Origin: a virus
Direction: 5' to 3' (one strand)
DNA length: 27,269 nt
Virus record (IMG/VR): IMGVR_UViG_3300008116_000340
Span: 1 to 27,269 of that record
The notes under the pieces were generated by a model. That model saw nothing but the letters and a program-made list of their open reading frames with translations, was not told the origin of the DNA and did no database searches. The stretch's first letter is position 1. The number at the start of each line of letters is the position of its first letter. The position numbers and the translations under genes were made by a program. This document shows positions 6,710-14,623 of the stretch, one piece after another.

Positions 6710-7480
6710 TCAGAAAGGTTGCGCGCCTGCTGGTGCAGCCTGTTCGTCGCTATGAGTGACTTTCACATCACCTGCGTTGATTGAATCTGCAAACCTCTTC
6801 GCAGTCAGATACATACCCTCGTCTTCGACGCTGCTGTTGTGCTCAACTTCCCAACCAAACCACTGGCCCTTGTCGTTGCTTTCCTTGACAGTGGTCAAGC
6901 GATAGGTTTGGGAATACATCGGAGGCGTGTAAAGACCGTTCTTGCCCATCAGCTTCACGCTTTGCATCATGGTGTTCCACTTGCGCGACTTCTTAAGCTG
7001 CGTGGACTTCATGACGATTAGCGCTGGATGAGGGATGCCTGCTGCGTCGATTACCATGACGTAGTGGTTGGCGGTGTTCTCGATGTAGTTGCCGTTATCG
7101 AGATAGTCTTTGTTCTCGCCGGGTACGCGATGCGTTTTGGAGAGGATGTCGCTAGTGCTGGGGTAATACGCTATAGGTGCGCCAGAGCCGCTGCCACGCG
7201 GTGCCCACTCAATGTACTGACGTACGTAGGCACAAGGGATAACCAGAATACCCTTCTTGCCATCGAAGAGTTCCCCTGTAACGCTGTTATAGATCATACC
7301 CGGCATTGCGCCGTCTAATGAACCAACCTCTGGCGAAGTGTTAGTCAGTAGGCGGAGAAACGGAAGCGCAAAGTCATCCTGATTCATGCCAGCGAAACCG
7401 GACTGCGCATCCTCTTCAAAACGGTTCGTTAAGACTGCGACTGCATTAGTCTTGACTTCTGCTATTTCTGCTTTACCCAT
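6710..7480 (-). CDS. Putative phage single-stranded DNA-binding protein
   Basis: A 256-residue protein starting MGKAEIAEVKTNAVAVLTNR with AAGGAG upstream. FALPFLRLLTNTSPEV, IYNSVTGELFDGKKGILVIP and FGWEVEHNS are conserved-looking blocks of a protein common beside phage primase and polymerase genes and sometimes labelled ssDNA-binding. It is predicted to be mainly beta, with a flexible C-terminal tail (THSDEQAAPAGAQPF) that ends in Phe, like the tails of ssDNA-binding proteins that recruit partners, though it is less acidic than DDDIPF. It would coat ssDNA at the fork or assist annealing. Operon position supports this; the sequence alone does not prove an OB fold. A terminator-like hairpin follows. 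Confidence 0.55.
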   Translation of the reverse strand: MGKAEIAEVKTNAVAVLTNRFEEDAQSGFAGMNQDDFALPFLRLLTNTSPEVGSLDGAMPGMIYNSVTGELFDGKKGILVIPCAYVRQYIEWAPRGSGSGAPIAYYPSTSDILSKTHRVPGENKDYLDNGNYIENTANHYVMVIDAAGIPHPALIVMKSTQLKKSRKWNTMMQSVKLMGKNGLYTPPMYSQTYRLTTVKESNDKGQWFGWEVEHNSSVEDEGMYLTAKRFADSINAGDVKVTHSDEQAAPAGAQPF

Positions 7481-7500
7481 GATTCTTGCTCCTTGTGTCG

Positions 7501-8055
7501 TTAAACGGATTTGATTGTCGCTTTTTGGCCGATGTAAGCGCCGAACAACTCAGATGGAAATTCGCGACCTTTCTCCACCTGTTCCTTGACCCATGCTTTG
7601 AGTGTCATGGGCTCAACCTTTTCTGCTTGCTCAACGGGATAACCTGCGTCCCGTAGTGTCGCAACGGCTTTAGCACAGAGTGCTTCTTCACCACGACCAA
7701 AGCGAACAGAGACAGTATTCTTGATGATGTCGTCAAAGCCATGGTCCCGCAGCCATTGGAAGGCTTCAGAACGCTTTGCTTCAGTGATCGAGGCGCTGTA
7801 AAACGCTTTGATCTCGATGGACGAACCGTCTTCCATCTTGAAGCTTTTCATGCCTAGACTGGTCAATGCCTCGGGGATGACTTCCTCAGTCAGCTTGCGA
7901 TACTGCTCTTTACGCTGCTTGAGTTCAGTCTCGTAGTCCTCGATCTCTTTCTCAAGAGACTTGGCACGACGCGCCATTTTTGCAATGCCTTGCAGATCGT
8001 TATCTGCGATCTGCAGTGCTGCTGCATCTTGCTCAAATATATTCGTCAAACTCAT
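7501..8055 (-). CDS. Phage replication-region protein with N-terminal coiled coil
   Basis: The ATG at 8053-8055 (MSLTNIFEQDAAALQ) is chosen over the longer frame because AGGAG lies nine bases upstream and the extra residues fall within the neighbouring gene. The product is 184 residues. Residues about 26-60 (ARRAKSLEKEIEDYETELKQ onward) form a coiled coil. The rest is a compact domain with the blocks GSSIEIKAFYSASI, WLRDHGFDDIIKN and SVRFGRGEE. I recognise this as a recurrent phage protein found next to ssDNA-binding and replication genes, but its biochemical role is not known to me. It overlaps the upstream gene by 23 bases. Confidence 0.65.
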   Translation of the reverse strand: MSLTNIFEQDAAALQIADNDLQGIAKMARRAKSLEKEIEDYETELKQRKEQYRKLTEEVIPEALTSLGMKSFKMEDGSSIEIKAFYSASITEAKRSEAFQWLRDHGFDDIIKNTVSVRFGRGEEALCAKAVATLRDAGYPVEQAEKVEPMTLKAWVKEQVEKGREFPSELFGAYIGQKATIKSV

Positions 8056-8389
8056 TTTGCATTTCTCCTTTCTTGAACGCGCTATTAAAGTCAATCTGTA
8101 TTGGGATGTATCGTCGTTCTCGCTTATCCCATTTCAAACACTTGAAGCGTCCGTTGTTGCGTTGTGCTGCAACGACTGCGACGATCGACATGGCCGTCGG
8201 GTCACCGATGAACAGAAGATAATCTTCGTCAGAAAAGTTTTCAAGTACTCGATGTGCCCGACGCACTGTAGGTGCTACAGAAAATGCCACCTGTGCATTA
8301 GGGGGCAAGATCGTAACGATATCTCCGAAGTCCAAAGCAGACGATATATTGTGTTGCCCCGTTTCGGAAACGGCAAAGACTGTAGGCAC
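8033..8389 (-). CDS. Hypothetical protein, first gene of the leftward replication operon
   Basis: The start is taken as GTG at 8387-8389 (MPTVFAVSETGQHNISSALD), since AGAAAGGAG lies seven bases upstream; the frame open to 8449 would begin inside the promoter. The product is 118 residues, with a beta-rich first half (FGDIVTILPPNAQVAFSVAP) and DEDYLLFIGDPTAMSIVAVVAA in the middle. The C-terminus (KCLKWDKRERRYIPIQIDF) looks like a strand pair. The first half could be a small beta-barrel. As the promoter-proximal gene of the replication operon it is probably abundant. Function not recognised. Confidence 0.65.
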   Translation of the reverse strand: MPTVFAVSETGQHNISSALDFGDIVTILPPNAQVAFSVAPTVRRAHRVLENFSDEDYLLFIGDPTAMSIVAVVAAQRNNGRFKCLKWDKRERRYIPIQIDFNSAFKKGEMQNEFDEYI

Positions 8390-8400
8390 TTCATTTCTCC

Positions 8401-8429
8401 TTTCTGTGTTCGAGTTTTGAGTATATACT
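8401..8429 (+). promoter_or_regulatory. Candidate plus-strand promoter for SNF2 and nuclease genes
   Basis: TATACT (8424-8429) on the plus strand is a good -10 and lies 43 bases before the ATG of the SNF2 gene. The region 17 bases upstream (8401-8406, TTTCTG) is a poor -35, so this promoter may need an activator or be weak. It shares bases with the minus-strand -10. Confidence 0.35.
8420..8429. repeat. Palindrome AGTATATACT holding both divergent -10 boxes
   Basis: A perfect 10-bp palindrome that supplies TATACT to both strands. A protein bound here, or polymerase on one strand, would block the other direction, so it could work as a switch between the leftward and rightward replication genes. 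No operator protein is identified. Confidence 0.6.
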
Positions 8430-8449
8430 TGACTCCGGGGATTTTGCAA
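8420..8449 (-). promoter_or_regulatory. Sigma70-like promoter for the leftward replication operon
   Basis: On the minus strand TTGCAA (8444-8449) and TATACT (8420-8425) are 18 bases apart, and the GTG of the first gene follows 30 bases later. The same TTGCA and TATACT pair occurs at 1616-1642. The -35 falls in the leader of the divergent SNF2 gene, so the two transcripts start back to back and may interfere with each other. Confidence 0.55.
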
Positions 8450-8472
8450 CCCCCACAGAAAGGAGAATCGCT

Positions 8473-9924
8473 ATGGATGAATTTTTACAACGATACCCCT
8501 ATAAGAATAAGCCCTTCCTGCATCAGGAGGCCTATCTGACTAGGTTTTGGAATAAGCAAGTGGCCGCTCTCTTTTCAGAGATGGGCACAGGCAAAAGCTT
8601 TATGTTGATCAATAACTTGGCAATGTTGTATGACCAAGGACAGGTCAATGCGGCGTTGGTGATTGCGCCGAAGGGTGTGTACCGTAACTGGATGGACACA
8701 GAGATACCCAAGCATATGCCAGAACACATCGTGTATCGAATGGCATTGTGGACCCCGTCTCCGAAGAAAGCAGAAAGAGAAGCGTTAGACAGAATGTTCG
8801 AAATCAGTGAGGACTTAAAAATTCTCATCATGAACGTGGAAGCTTTATCCACGGAAAAAGGCGTGAAATTTGCGAGTAGGTACTTACTTGCACATGACGC
8901 TTTTATGGCGATCGATGAATCGACCACGATCAAGACGCACACGGCGGCACGGGCAAAGAACGCGACGAAGATTGGCAAGCAGGCCAAGTACAAGCGCATC
9001 ATGACCGGCTCACCCGTGACGAAGAACCCGTTGGACTTGTTCCAGCAGTGCGTGTTCCTTGATCCGCGATGCTTGGGGCATGACAGCTTCTACACGTTTC
9101 AGGCGCGCTATGCGGTGATGCAGGAGCGGCAGTTAGCGACGCATACGTTTAAGCAGATTCTGGGCTTTCGGCATTTAGAGGAATTAAGGGAGAAACTGGA
9201 TCGCTTTAGCTTTCGGGTGACGAAGGATGAGTGTCTGGACTTGCCTGATAAGTTGTACGTAAAGCGGGAGGTGGACTTAACGGAAGAGCAGGCCAAGGCG
9301 TACAAGGAGATGCGGCTGATGGCGTTGGCGTTGTTCCGGGAGGGCGAGGTGTCCACGGTGAACGCGCTGACCCAGATCATGCGGCTGCATCAGATCGTCT
9401 GCGGGCATGTGAAGCTGGACAATGGGACGGTGCTGGACTTGCCGAACAACCGGATCAAGGAGTTGATGAGCATCGTCGAGGAGTCGGACGGCAAGATGAT
9501 CATCTGGGCCAATTACCGGCATGACATCGAGGCGATCAAGCTGGCTTTGTCTTCTGTCTACGGGATGAACTCGGCGGCGGCGTACTACGGGGAGACGGAG
9601 ACGGACAAGCGGCAGGAGATCGTCAACGACTTCCAAGACCCGAACAACCCACTGCGGTTCTTCATTGGCAACCCGACCACGGGTGGATATGGCTTGACGC
9701 TGACGGCGGCAAATTTGGTGGTGTACTACAGCAATTCGTTCGATTTAGAGAAGCGCCTACAGTCGGAAGACCGGGCGCACCGGATCGGCCAGACCAAGAA
9801 CGTGACCTACATCGACCTGATCTGCCCCGGTACGGTGGACGAGAAGATCGTTAAATCTCTGCGCGACAAAATTAACATCGCCACTCAGGTGATGGGAGAG
9901 GAACTGAAATCATGGCTAATTTGA
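8473..9924 (+). CDS. SNF2-family SF2 helicase/translocase
   Basis: A 483-residue protein with the SF2 set: Walker A SEMGTGKS (35-42), Ia VIAPKGVYRNW (63-73), motif II AIDEST (147-151, DEST in place of DEAH), motif III TGSP (178-181), motif V GGYGLTLTAANLVVYY (404-419), and motif VI SEDRAHRIGQ (431-440), which is the SNF2 signature. It would translocate on duplex DNA with ATP, remodelling forks, stripping proteins or assisting recombination. AGAAAGGAGA lies before the ATG. It is the first of two plus-strand genes; its end overlaps the nuclease gene by 13 bases. The first part (to about 8930) is clearly more AT-rich than the second half, which suggests mosaic origin or changed codon use. Confidence 0.93.
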   Translation: MDEFLQRYPYKNKPFLHQEAYLTRFWNKQVAALFSEMGTGKSFMLINNLAMLYDQGQVNAALVIAPKGVYRNWMDTEIPKHMPEHIVYRMALWTPSPKKAEREALDRMFEISEDLKILIMNVEALSTEKGVKFASRYLLAHDAFMAIDESTTIKTHTAARAKNATKIGKQAKYKRIMTGSPVTKNPLDLFQQCVFLDPRCLGHDSFYTFQARYAVMQERQLATHTFKQILGFRHLEELREKLDRFSFRVTKDECLDLPDKLYVKREVDLTEEQAKAYKEMRLMALALFREGEVSTVNALTQIMRLHQIVCGHVKLDNGTVLDLPNNRIKELMSIVEESDGKMIIWANYRHDIEAIKLALSSVYGMNSAAAYYGETETDKRQEIVNDFQDPNNPLRFFIGNPTTGGYGLTLTAANLVVYYSNSFDLEKRLQSEDRAHRIGQTKNVTYIDLICPGTVDEKIVKSLRDKINIATQVMGEELKSWLI

Positions 9925-10604
9925 TCCCCGTCAAGAATCTGTACACCTACGAGCGTCTAGAGCGCATCGAGACGCCCAAAGGACGCACGTATCGTCGGGG
10001 AGAGGAGACGCCGGTCTACAGCGTCACCAACATTCTTGACAAGACGAAAGATAAAACCACGCTGGACGCTTGGGTGGCGCGGGTAGGGGCCGAGGAAGCG
10101 GAAAGAATCAAGAACAACGCCGCTCACGTGGGAACCGCCATGCATTTCGTCATTGAAAGATTCCTAGAGGGAACGGCATTGCCCCCTGCGGAGGATTGGC
10201 TGCAGCTACGGGGCTATGAAATGGGCCACCGGTTGATCAATCAGCACTTCGATTCGTTGGAGGAGGTGTGGGGGTCAGAGGTGCCTTTGTACTATCCCGG
10301 CAAATATGCGGGGACGACGGATTTGGTGGGCGTGTTCCGTGGGAAACCGTCCATTGTGGACTTCAAACAAAGCCTGAAACCCAAGCGCTATGAATGGATC
10401 ACGGATTATTTCCACCAGCTTGCCGCGTATGCCATGGCTCATGACATCCTGCACGGCACAGACATCAACTTTGGGGTGGTGCTGATCGCGGTACAGGATG
10501 GCTCGACGCAGGAATTCACGACCACAGGCCGTGATTTCGAGCGTCAGAAGAAGGAGTGGATGGACCGGGTGGAGAAGTTTCTGACTAAACTTTCCGAAAC
10601 CTAG
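9912..10604 (+). CDS. PD-(D/E)XK exonuclease, RecB/Cas4-like
   Basis: A 230-residue protein with the RecB-like nuclease layout: GTAMHFVIERFLEG (H78), SEVPLYY (E123), YAGTTDLVGVF (D137), IVDFKQS (D150-x-K152) and YFHQLAAYAMA (Y166, Q169). These are the metal-binding and catalytic residues of the PD-(D/E)XK fold, arranged as in Cas4, RecB and MGME1-type exonucleases. It would resect DNA ends for recombination or degrade host DNA. GAGAGGAA precedes the ATG inside the SNF2 gene, so the two are translationally coupled and may act together. Its last 20 bases overlap the opposite-strand gene 10585-10824. No CRISPR is present, so it is not a Cas4 of an adaptation module. Confidence 0.88.
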   Translation: MANLIPVKNLYTYERLERIETPKGRTYRRGEETPVYSVTNILDKTKDKTTLDAWVARVGAEEAERIKNNAAHVGTAMHFVIERFLEGTALPPAEDWLQLRGYEMGHRLINQHFDSLEEVWGSEVPLYYPGKYAGTTDLVGVFRGKPSIVDFKQSLKPKRYEWITDYFHQLAAYAMAHDILHGTDINFGVVLIAVQDGSTQEFTTTGRDFERQKKEWMDRVEKFLTKLSET

Positions 10605-10824
10605 CGGTCTTCTTGGCAATGCGTTTTGGCTGCGCGACGAACTGCTTGCCAGCCTTCTTGCCTGCCCGTTTTGCCCGTGTCGTAGCAAGATAATCTTCTG
10701 GACTCAGGGCCTTGATGGCCTTCTCTGGCAGGTAACGCTCGCCGGTTACAGAAGAAGGCTTGCCACTTTTTGTGGTCCATTTCTGCTTGCCCCAAGCCTT
10801 CAGACTTAGCTGGGGCTTTTTCAT
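10585..10824 (-). CDS. Small basic phage protein of unknown function
   Basis: A 79-residue highly basic protein starting MKKPQLSLKAWGKQKWTTKS. The middle block ALSPEDYLATTRAKRAGKKAGKQF, followed by a Lys/Arg-rich end, is a pattern I know from small phage proteins near virion genes. It may bind DNA in or near the virion. The ATG overlaps the stop of the upstream EF-hand gene by four bases (ATGA). Its 3' end overlaps the nuclease gene on the other strand by 20 bases, and I see no terminator between the convergent transcripts. Confidence 0.7.
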   Translation of the reverse strand: MKKPQLSLKAWGKQKWTTKSGKPSSVTGERYLPEKAIKALSPEDYLATTRAKRAGKKAGKQFVAQPKRIAKKTARFRKV

Positions 10825-11153
10825 CTTTTCTTCGCAGCGGGTTTTTTCACACTCTTTGAAACGGTGCCCCCTTTTTTGTATACTCCGCGTCCTTTCAAGA
10901 CATCTGCGCGAGTTACTTTACCGTCTCCTGTTAAATCAGGAAATTTTTTAGCAGGAGCTTTTACCGCACCGCCCTTTTTCATGCCGCGTGTTTCTCGACG
11001 TAGCTCATCCCGCTCTTCTCTTGCTTTTTTCTTGTCCTCATATTCCCCCATATCAAAGCCATAGCTTTTACCAAAGAGACGAGCAACATTACGCGCGTCC
11101 ACTCCCGCCTCAAGAAGGGCGTTAGAAAGCTTTCTTTTATCTACACTAGCCAC
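10821..11153 (-). CDS. Small basic protein with an EF-hand/dockerin-like calcium loop
   Basis: A 110-residue protein with a GTG start (11151-11153) five bases behind GGAGGAGG. Residues 73-84, DLTGDGKVTRAD, match the 12-residue EF-hand or dockerin calcium loop, with ligands D73, T75, D77, T81 and D84. The N-terminus (KLSNALLEAGVDARNVARLF) is helical; the rest is charged and Lys/Gly-rich (MKKGGAVKAPAKK, KKPAAKKR). Similar small proteins with this loop sit beside virion genes in other phages. Calcium binding is likely from the motif; whether it stabilises a virion part is inference. Its start lies inside the end of the DUF5872-like gene. Confidence 0.75.
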   Translation of the reverse strand: MASVDKRKLSNALLEAGVDARNVARLFGKSYGFDMGEYEDKKKAREERDELRRETRGMKKGGAVKAPAKKFPDLTGDGKVTRADVLKGRGVYKKGGTVSKSVKKPAAKKR

Positions 11154-11337
11154 GATAACCTCCTCCAGATGATTTGTACTTCTTCGCTAAAAGCTGGGCC
11201 TTGCGCGCGCTCCATTGCCCGGCGGCAGTGCCCTGCACGTTTGATCCTTTAATTTGCTCGAACAGGCGCTTACGCAAAGAAGGCTTTGTGTAGTTGCCTG
11301 CCTGATTGACCTTCGACTTCGTCGGTTTGGTTGCCAT
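11146..11337 (-). CDS. DUF5872-like small basic protein
   Basis: The ATG at 11335-11337 (MATKPTKSKVNQAGNYTKPS) is used, with AGGTG five bases upstream; a GTG two codons earlier is also open. The 63-residue product has the hallmark NYTKPSLRKRLFEQIKG followed by GQWSARKAQLLAKKYKSSGG, which I recognise as the short DUF5872 domain found in many phages and some bacteria. The function of that domain is not established; its basic helices suggest nucleic-acid binding. It follows the 1086-residue gene by eight bases and overlaps the EF-hand gene by eight. Confidence 0.78.
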   Translation of the reverse strand: MATKPTKSKVNQAGNYTKPSLRKRLFEQIKGSNVQGTAAGQWSARKAQLLAKKYKSSGGGYRG

Positions 11338-11345
11338 GATCACAC

Positions 11346-14300
11346 CTATTGAATGGTGGTGTCAAACGGGAACAAGCGCTGCAGCATCTCGCGACTAGTC
11401 CCGCCAGCGGCTGGTTTTGCTGGGGAAGGTAGCGGCGACTTTGTAATGTCAGGCATCGGAGGCACGTTCCCAGTCACTCCGGGCACACCCATTGTCGGTG
11501 GTGCGCTAGGCATTAGGCGTCGTTGACGAATCGGAGGCACCGGCGCTGCATAAGGTGGCTGTTGTGGGTTGACCGTTGGACGGGTATCCGATGTGGCGAA
11601 ATTGATACCCGCATTAATCATCGAACTATTGAAGAGGCGAGCTAACAGGTAGCTCTGCTCCTCAGGCAGTTTGCCTGTTTTCTTCAGTAACTGCGCCATC
11701 ATCACAGGGTCTTTGACCGCTTGCTCTAATATCTGCCGTGTTGCCAGTAGTGGCGTTTTGTCAAACATGTCACGCAAATACTTCGAACCCGCGCTTGCCG
11801 CGATCAGTGAACTAGAGTCGAAGGTTTTACCCAGTTTTGCACCAAGTACACGAAGCGCAAGTTCTTCGACAGCACCTGCGCCGGTTAGCAACTCGTTCAA
11901 AAGCTGCGGGCTTTTCATCGCGACTTCAACCTGATCCATACGGTTGATCAACGATTTGATGTTCTTTGCCTCGCTGATCGACATCATCCCTTTGTTGCGC
12001 ATCATCGAATACAGGGATGGACCTTTCAGGTACAGGGGCTTAAAGATCGCGTCTTCAAACGCTCGAACGTTGAAGTTATCGATGCCGCCTGCTTTGGTGA
12101 AGGCATAATCCATGACGGTAGCCTTCAACCCGTCCAAGGATGCACCGGCGTCCTTTGCCTTGTTCTTGACCGCGATGTCCGCGAGCCGTGCAAAATCAGC
12201 AGCAGGCTTTTTACCGTTTAAGATTTGAGTCAGAACACGTGTTGGATTCTCAACGCCTTCTCCAACCAAGTCAGCAAAAGCGCGCTGCGATGCGACCTGC
12301 CTGTTAAAAGAGCTTTTCGGATCGAGGACAACACGTAGGGCATTCTCTGCGGTGACCGCGTTTTCCAAATCGTTGTACAACCCCATTCTGCGCAATGCAT
12401 TTTGGTGCTGGTTGACAAACTTCTGCAATCTTGCCGGATTAACGCGCTGCGTGACAGGATCGATCGTCTCATTAGCCATCAACATTAAATACCGCTTGTG
12501 CGCGTCTTGAATAGATACGACCGCATCACCAGTGACCTCAGCGTAGGGCTTTAAGAAGCGCACCTGTGGGCTGTTCGCACCGAAGTCTCTGACAGCATCG
12601 TCGTACGCTTTTCTCAACGAACCTACGGCGTTTTCTATCTGCGACATACGCAATGACGTGAGGTCAGTCCCTCTGCCATAGGCTTGTTGGACCAATATCT
12701 CTGCAGGCAACTTCTCCCCTGCTGCAGTGGCTACTGCACGGCCACCGGCATACGTCGTGCCTTGCGTTACATCTGAGGCAAAGGTCCGTGAGAAAGTATC
12801 ATTTAACATCCTTGAAAAGGAGCGCGCTCTGTCGTATGCAGGCAATCCCAGCGCGTCCAAGTCTTTTAACGCCGCCTCCGCCATTTTTCCGTAGAAAGCG
12901 GCAAAGGATGGATTGGATGTTGCCGCATCTCTAGCATAAGCCAACAGATCGCTGCGGATGTTGATTAAGTCCTGTACTGTCGTGTTGTCAAAGATCGATA
13001 CACGCTTTTGCGTTCTCGGACCCGCAGGCTTTGTCAGATACTCCTCTGGCACACGTCGTGTGTCTAGATAGGCCCGCGTAGCCTTGCCCTGACGGTAGTT
13101 GTTGATCACGTCGCCATCAATACCAAGACGGCCCATGATGGATCGTATCTCGGCAGGCATCTTCGTGTTGAACCGTTCCGGTGTCATGGACGTTGCTACA
13201 TCCAAAAACGCCTCGCCCAGATTGTTTGTCTTCGCTGCGCGGGGAAGAACGGTAGCCTCACCCTTGATCTTACGGGTCTTGAAAGCGTCTTTCTCAGCCT
13301 CTTCCCACAGCAGTCTTTCGTACTTGCGCATGTCATCTAGCGCACGTACCGTTTCGTTCTTGATCGTTTCACCGATCGACCGACGCGTGTCTTCAGGATT
13401 AGCAGCAAGACGCATCTTCGAGACTCTATCTGCCGCTGTCATCTCAGCGGCCATCAGCCGCTTGTTGATGATGTCGTCAAAGACTCCTCTTTCCAACTCT
13501 GCCGCCTTTTTAAGCGCAGCCGGAGAGCCTGCTTGACGAAGCTTCTCAATTACAAGCGCATAGACCTTTAGCGTCTCTTGTCCCTGCTTTAGTACAGCAG
13601 CAGATAGCTGTGGATGGTTACGAGCCATCGTGCTCTCAAAGCCCATCAGCGTGGCAGAGCCGCCTTTTTGTGCAGACGTAGGAACAGCGCCAGCAGGCAA
13701 CTGTGCTTCGAGGGCCTTGATCAGTGAAGGAATGTCCTCGCCATTTTGTTCCAGTATGCCGCGCAGCTTGTTGGCAACTTCCAACTCTTTTCTGGCAAAC
13801 GCTTGCTGGGCAGCGCTTTCGCTCGGGCGGATCATGTTCTTCAACTTGACGCCGTAATCCACAAGCGCATTACCTAGTGTCATGACCACTTTTCCGGGGG
13901 CAAAAATACTGCCGCCTACTTCACTCGTAAAACGTGCAAAGGCGTTGCCCGGAAAGGCCGTCTCGGCAAAGTAAGCGCCTGTACCCGCACCGGTGGCAGA
14001 AATACCCTCTCCGATCAAAAATTGAATAGGATTCTTTCGTGCGGACATACCGATGTCGGTGATGAAATTACTCACACGACCATACTGCATAACCGGCATG
14101 CCCAACATGAAGGGCGAATACATCAGCATTTCGCCAGTGACTTTTGCGCCCTCACGAAACGGAATCAGACCCTGTTTTTTAACCTCCGGGAAAAGCGCTT
14201 CGATTTCCTCTGCAACCTGCATGCCCCCGAGAGTACCTGTGCCAAAACCAAGTAACCCGGCATAGGGCTTGACTGAAAGTGGCACGGGGGCCATGAGCCC

Positions 14301-14606
14301 CCCACGCAGACCCGCATAGCCGCCTGCCGCAGTTGCCGCACCACGACCTAAACCAATCTGGAAGCCCTCTTTCAATGTTTGGGACACTTCCTCAGGCGAC
14401 ACCTGACCCGTCTGTTCTGCCATGCTAACGCGTGGTGCAACAGTAGGTTCCTCGGTAACGGGCAGTGCCTGCAAGCGGATGTCGGTAAGCTGTTCCGTAG
14501 TCAGACCTGCCGCAGGACGTGCAGGCGCAGCCTCGGGTTTAGCAGCCCCTTTACTGGACTGCGTCTGTGACTGGATTGCTGCAAAGTCTTCCGCACTAAG
14601 TCCCAT
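11346..14606 (-). CDS. Large virion protein, probable internal/ejection protein
   Basis: A 1086-residue protein, the largest in the window. After an Ala/Pro-rich N-terminus, residues about 85-265 contain several Gly/Ala-rich hydrophobic segments (GRGAATAAGGYAGLRGGL, YAGLLGFGTGTLGGMQ, FLIGEGISATGAGTGAYFAE). A long mainly helical region follows and the C-terminus is Pro-rich (QPPYAAPVPPIRQRR). Size, helix content and position among virion genes resemble podovirus internal core or ejection proteins such as T7 gp15/gp16, which leave the capsid to form a channel for DNA entry; this is analogy, not sequence identity. AAAGGAC precedes the ATG by six bases. No lysozyme motif is visible. Confidence 0.7.
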   Translation of the reverse strand: MGLSAEDFAAIQSQTQSSKGAAKPEAAPARPAAGLTTEQLTDIRLQALPVTEEPTVAPRVSMAEQTGQVSPEEVSQTLKEGFQIGLGRGAATAAGGYAGLRGGLMAPVPLSVKPYAGLLGFGTGTLGGMQVAEEIEALFPEVKKQGLIPFREGAKVTGEMLMYSPFMLGMPVMQYGRVSNFITDIGMSARKNPIQFLIGEGISATGAGTGAYFAETAFPGNAFARFTSEVGGSIFAPGKVVMTLGNALVDYGVKLKNMIRPSESAAQQAFARKELEVANKLRGILEQNGEDIPSLIKALEAQLPAGAVPTSAQKGGSATLMGFESTMARNHPQLSAAVLKQGQETLKVYALVIEKLRQAGSPAALKKAAELERGVFDDIINKRLMAAEMTAADRVSKMRLAANPEDTRRSIGETIKNETVRALDDMRKYERLLWEEAEKDAFKTRKIKGEATVLPRAAKTNNLGEAFLDVATSMTPERFNTKMPAEIRSIMGRLGIDGDVINNYRQGKATRAYLDTRRVPEEYLTKPAGPRTQKRVSIFDNTTVQDLINIRSDLLAYARDAATSNPSFAAFYGKMAEAALKDLDALGLPAYDRARSFSRMLNDTFSRTFASDVTQGTTYAGGRAVATAAGEKLPAEILVQQAYGRGTDLTSLRMSQIENAVGSLRKAYDDAVRDFGANSPQVRFLKPYAEVTGDAVVSIQDAHKRYLMLMANETIDPVTQRVNPARLQKFVNQHQNALRRMGLYNDLENAVTAENALRVVLDPKSSFNRQVASQRAFADLVGEGVENPTRVLTQILNGKKPAADFARLADIAVKNKAKDAGASLDGLKATVMDYAFTKAGGIDNFNVRAFEDAIFKPLYLKGPSLYSMMRNKGMMSISEAKNIKSLINRMDQVEVAMKSPQLLNELLTGAGAVEELALRVLGAKLGKTFDSSSLIAASAGSKYLRDMFDKTPLLATRQILEQAVKDPVMMAQLLKKTGKLPEEQSYLLARLFNSSMINAGINFATSDTRPTVNPQQPPYAAPVPPIRQRRLMPSAPPTMGVPGVTGNVPPMPDITKSPLPSPAKPAAGGTSREMLQRLFPFDTTIQ

Positions 14607-14623
14607 GAAAATGTCCTTTAGCT

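Noticed and set aside
9912-10604. Cas4 assignment for the PD-(D/E)XK protein
   Set aside because: No CRISPR array or other cas gene is visible and the Fe-S cysteines of Cas4 are absent, so only a RecB-like nuclease is supported.
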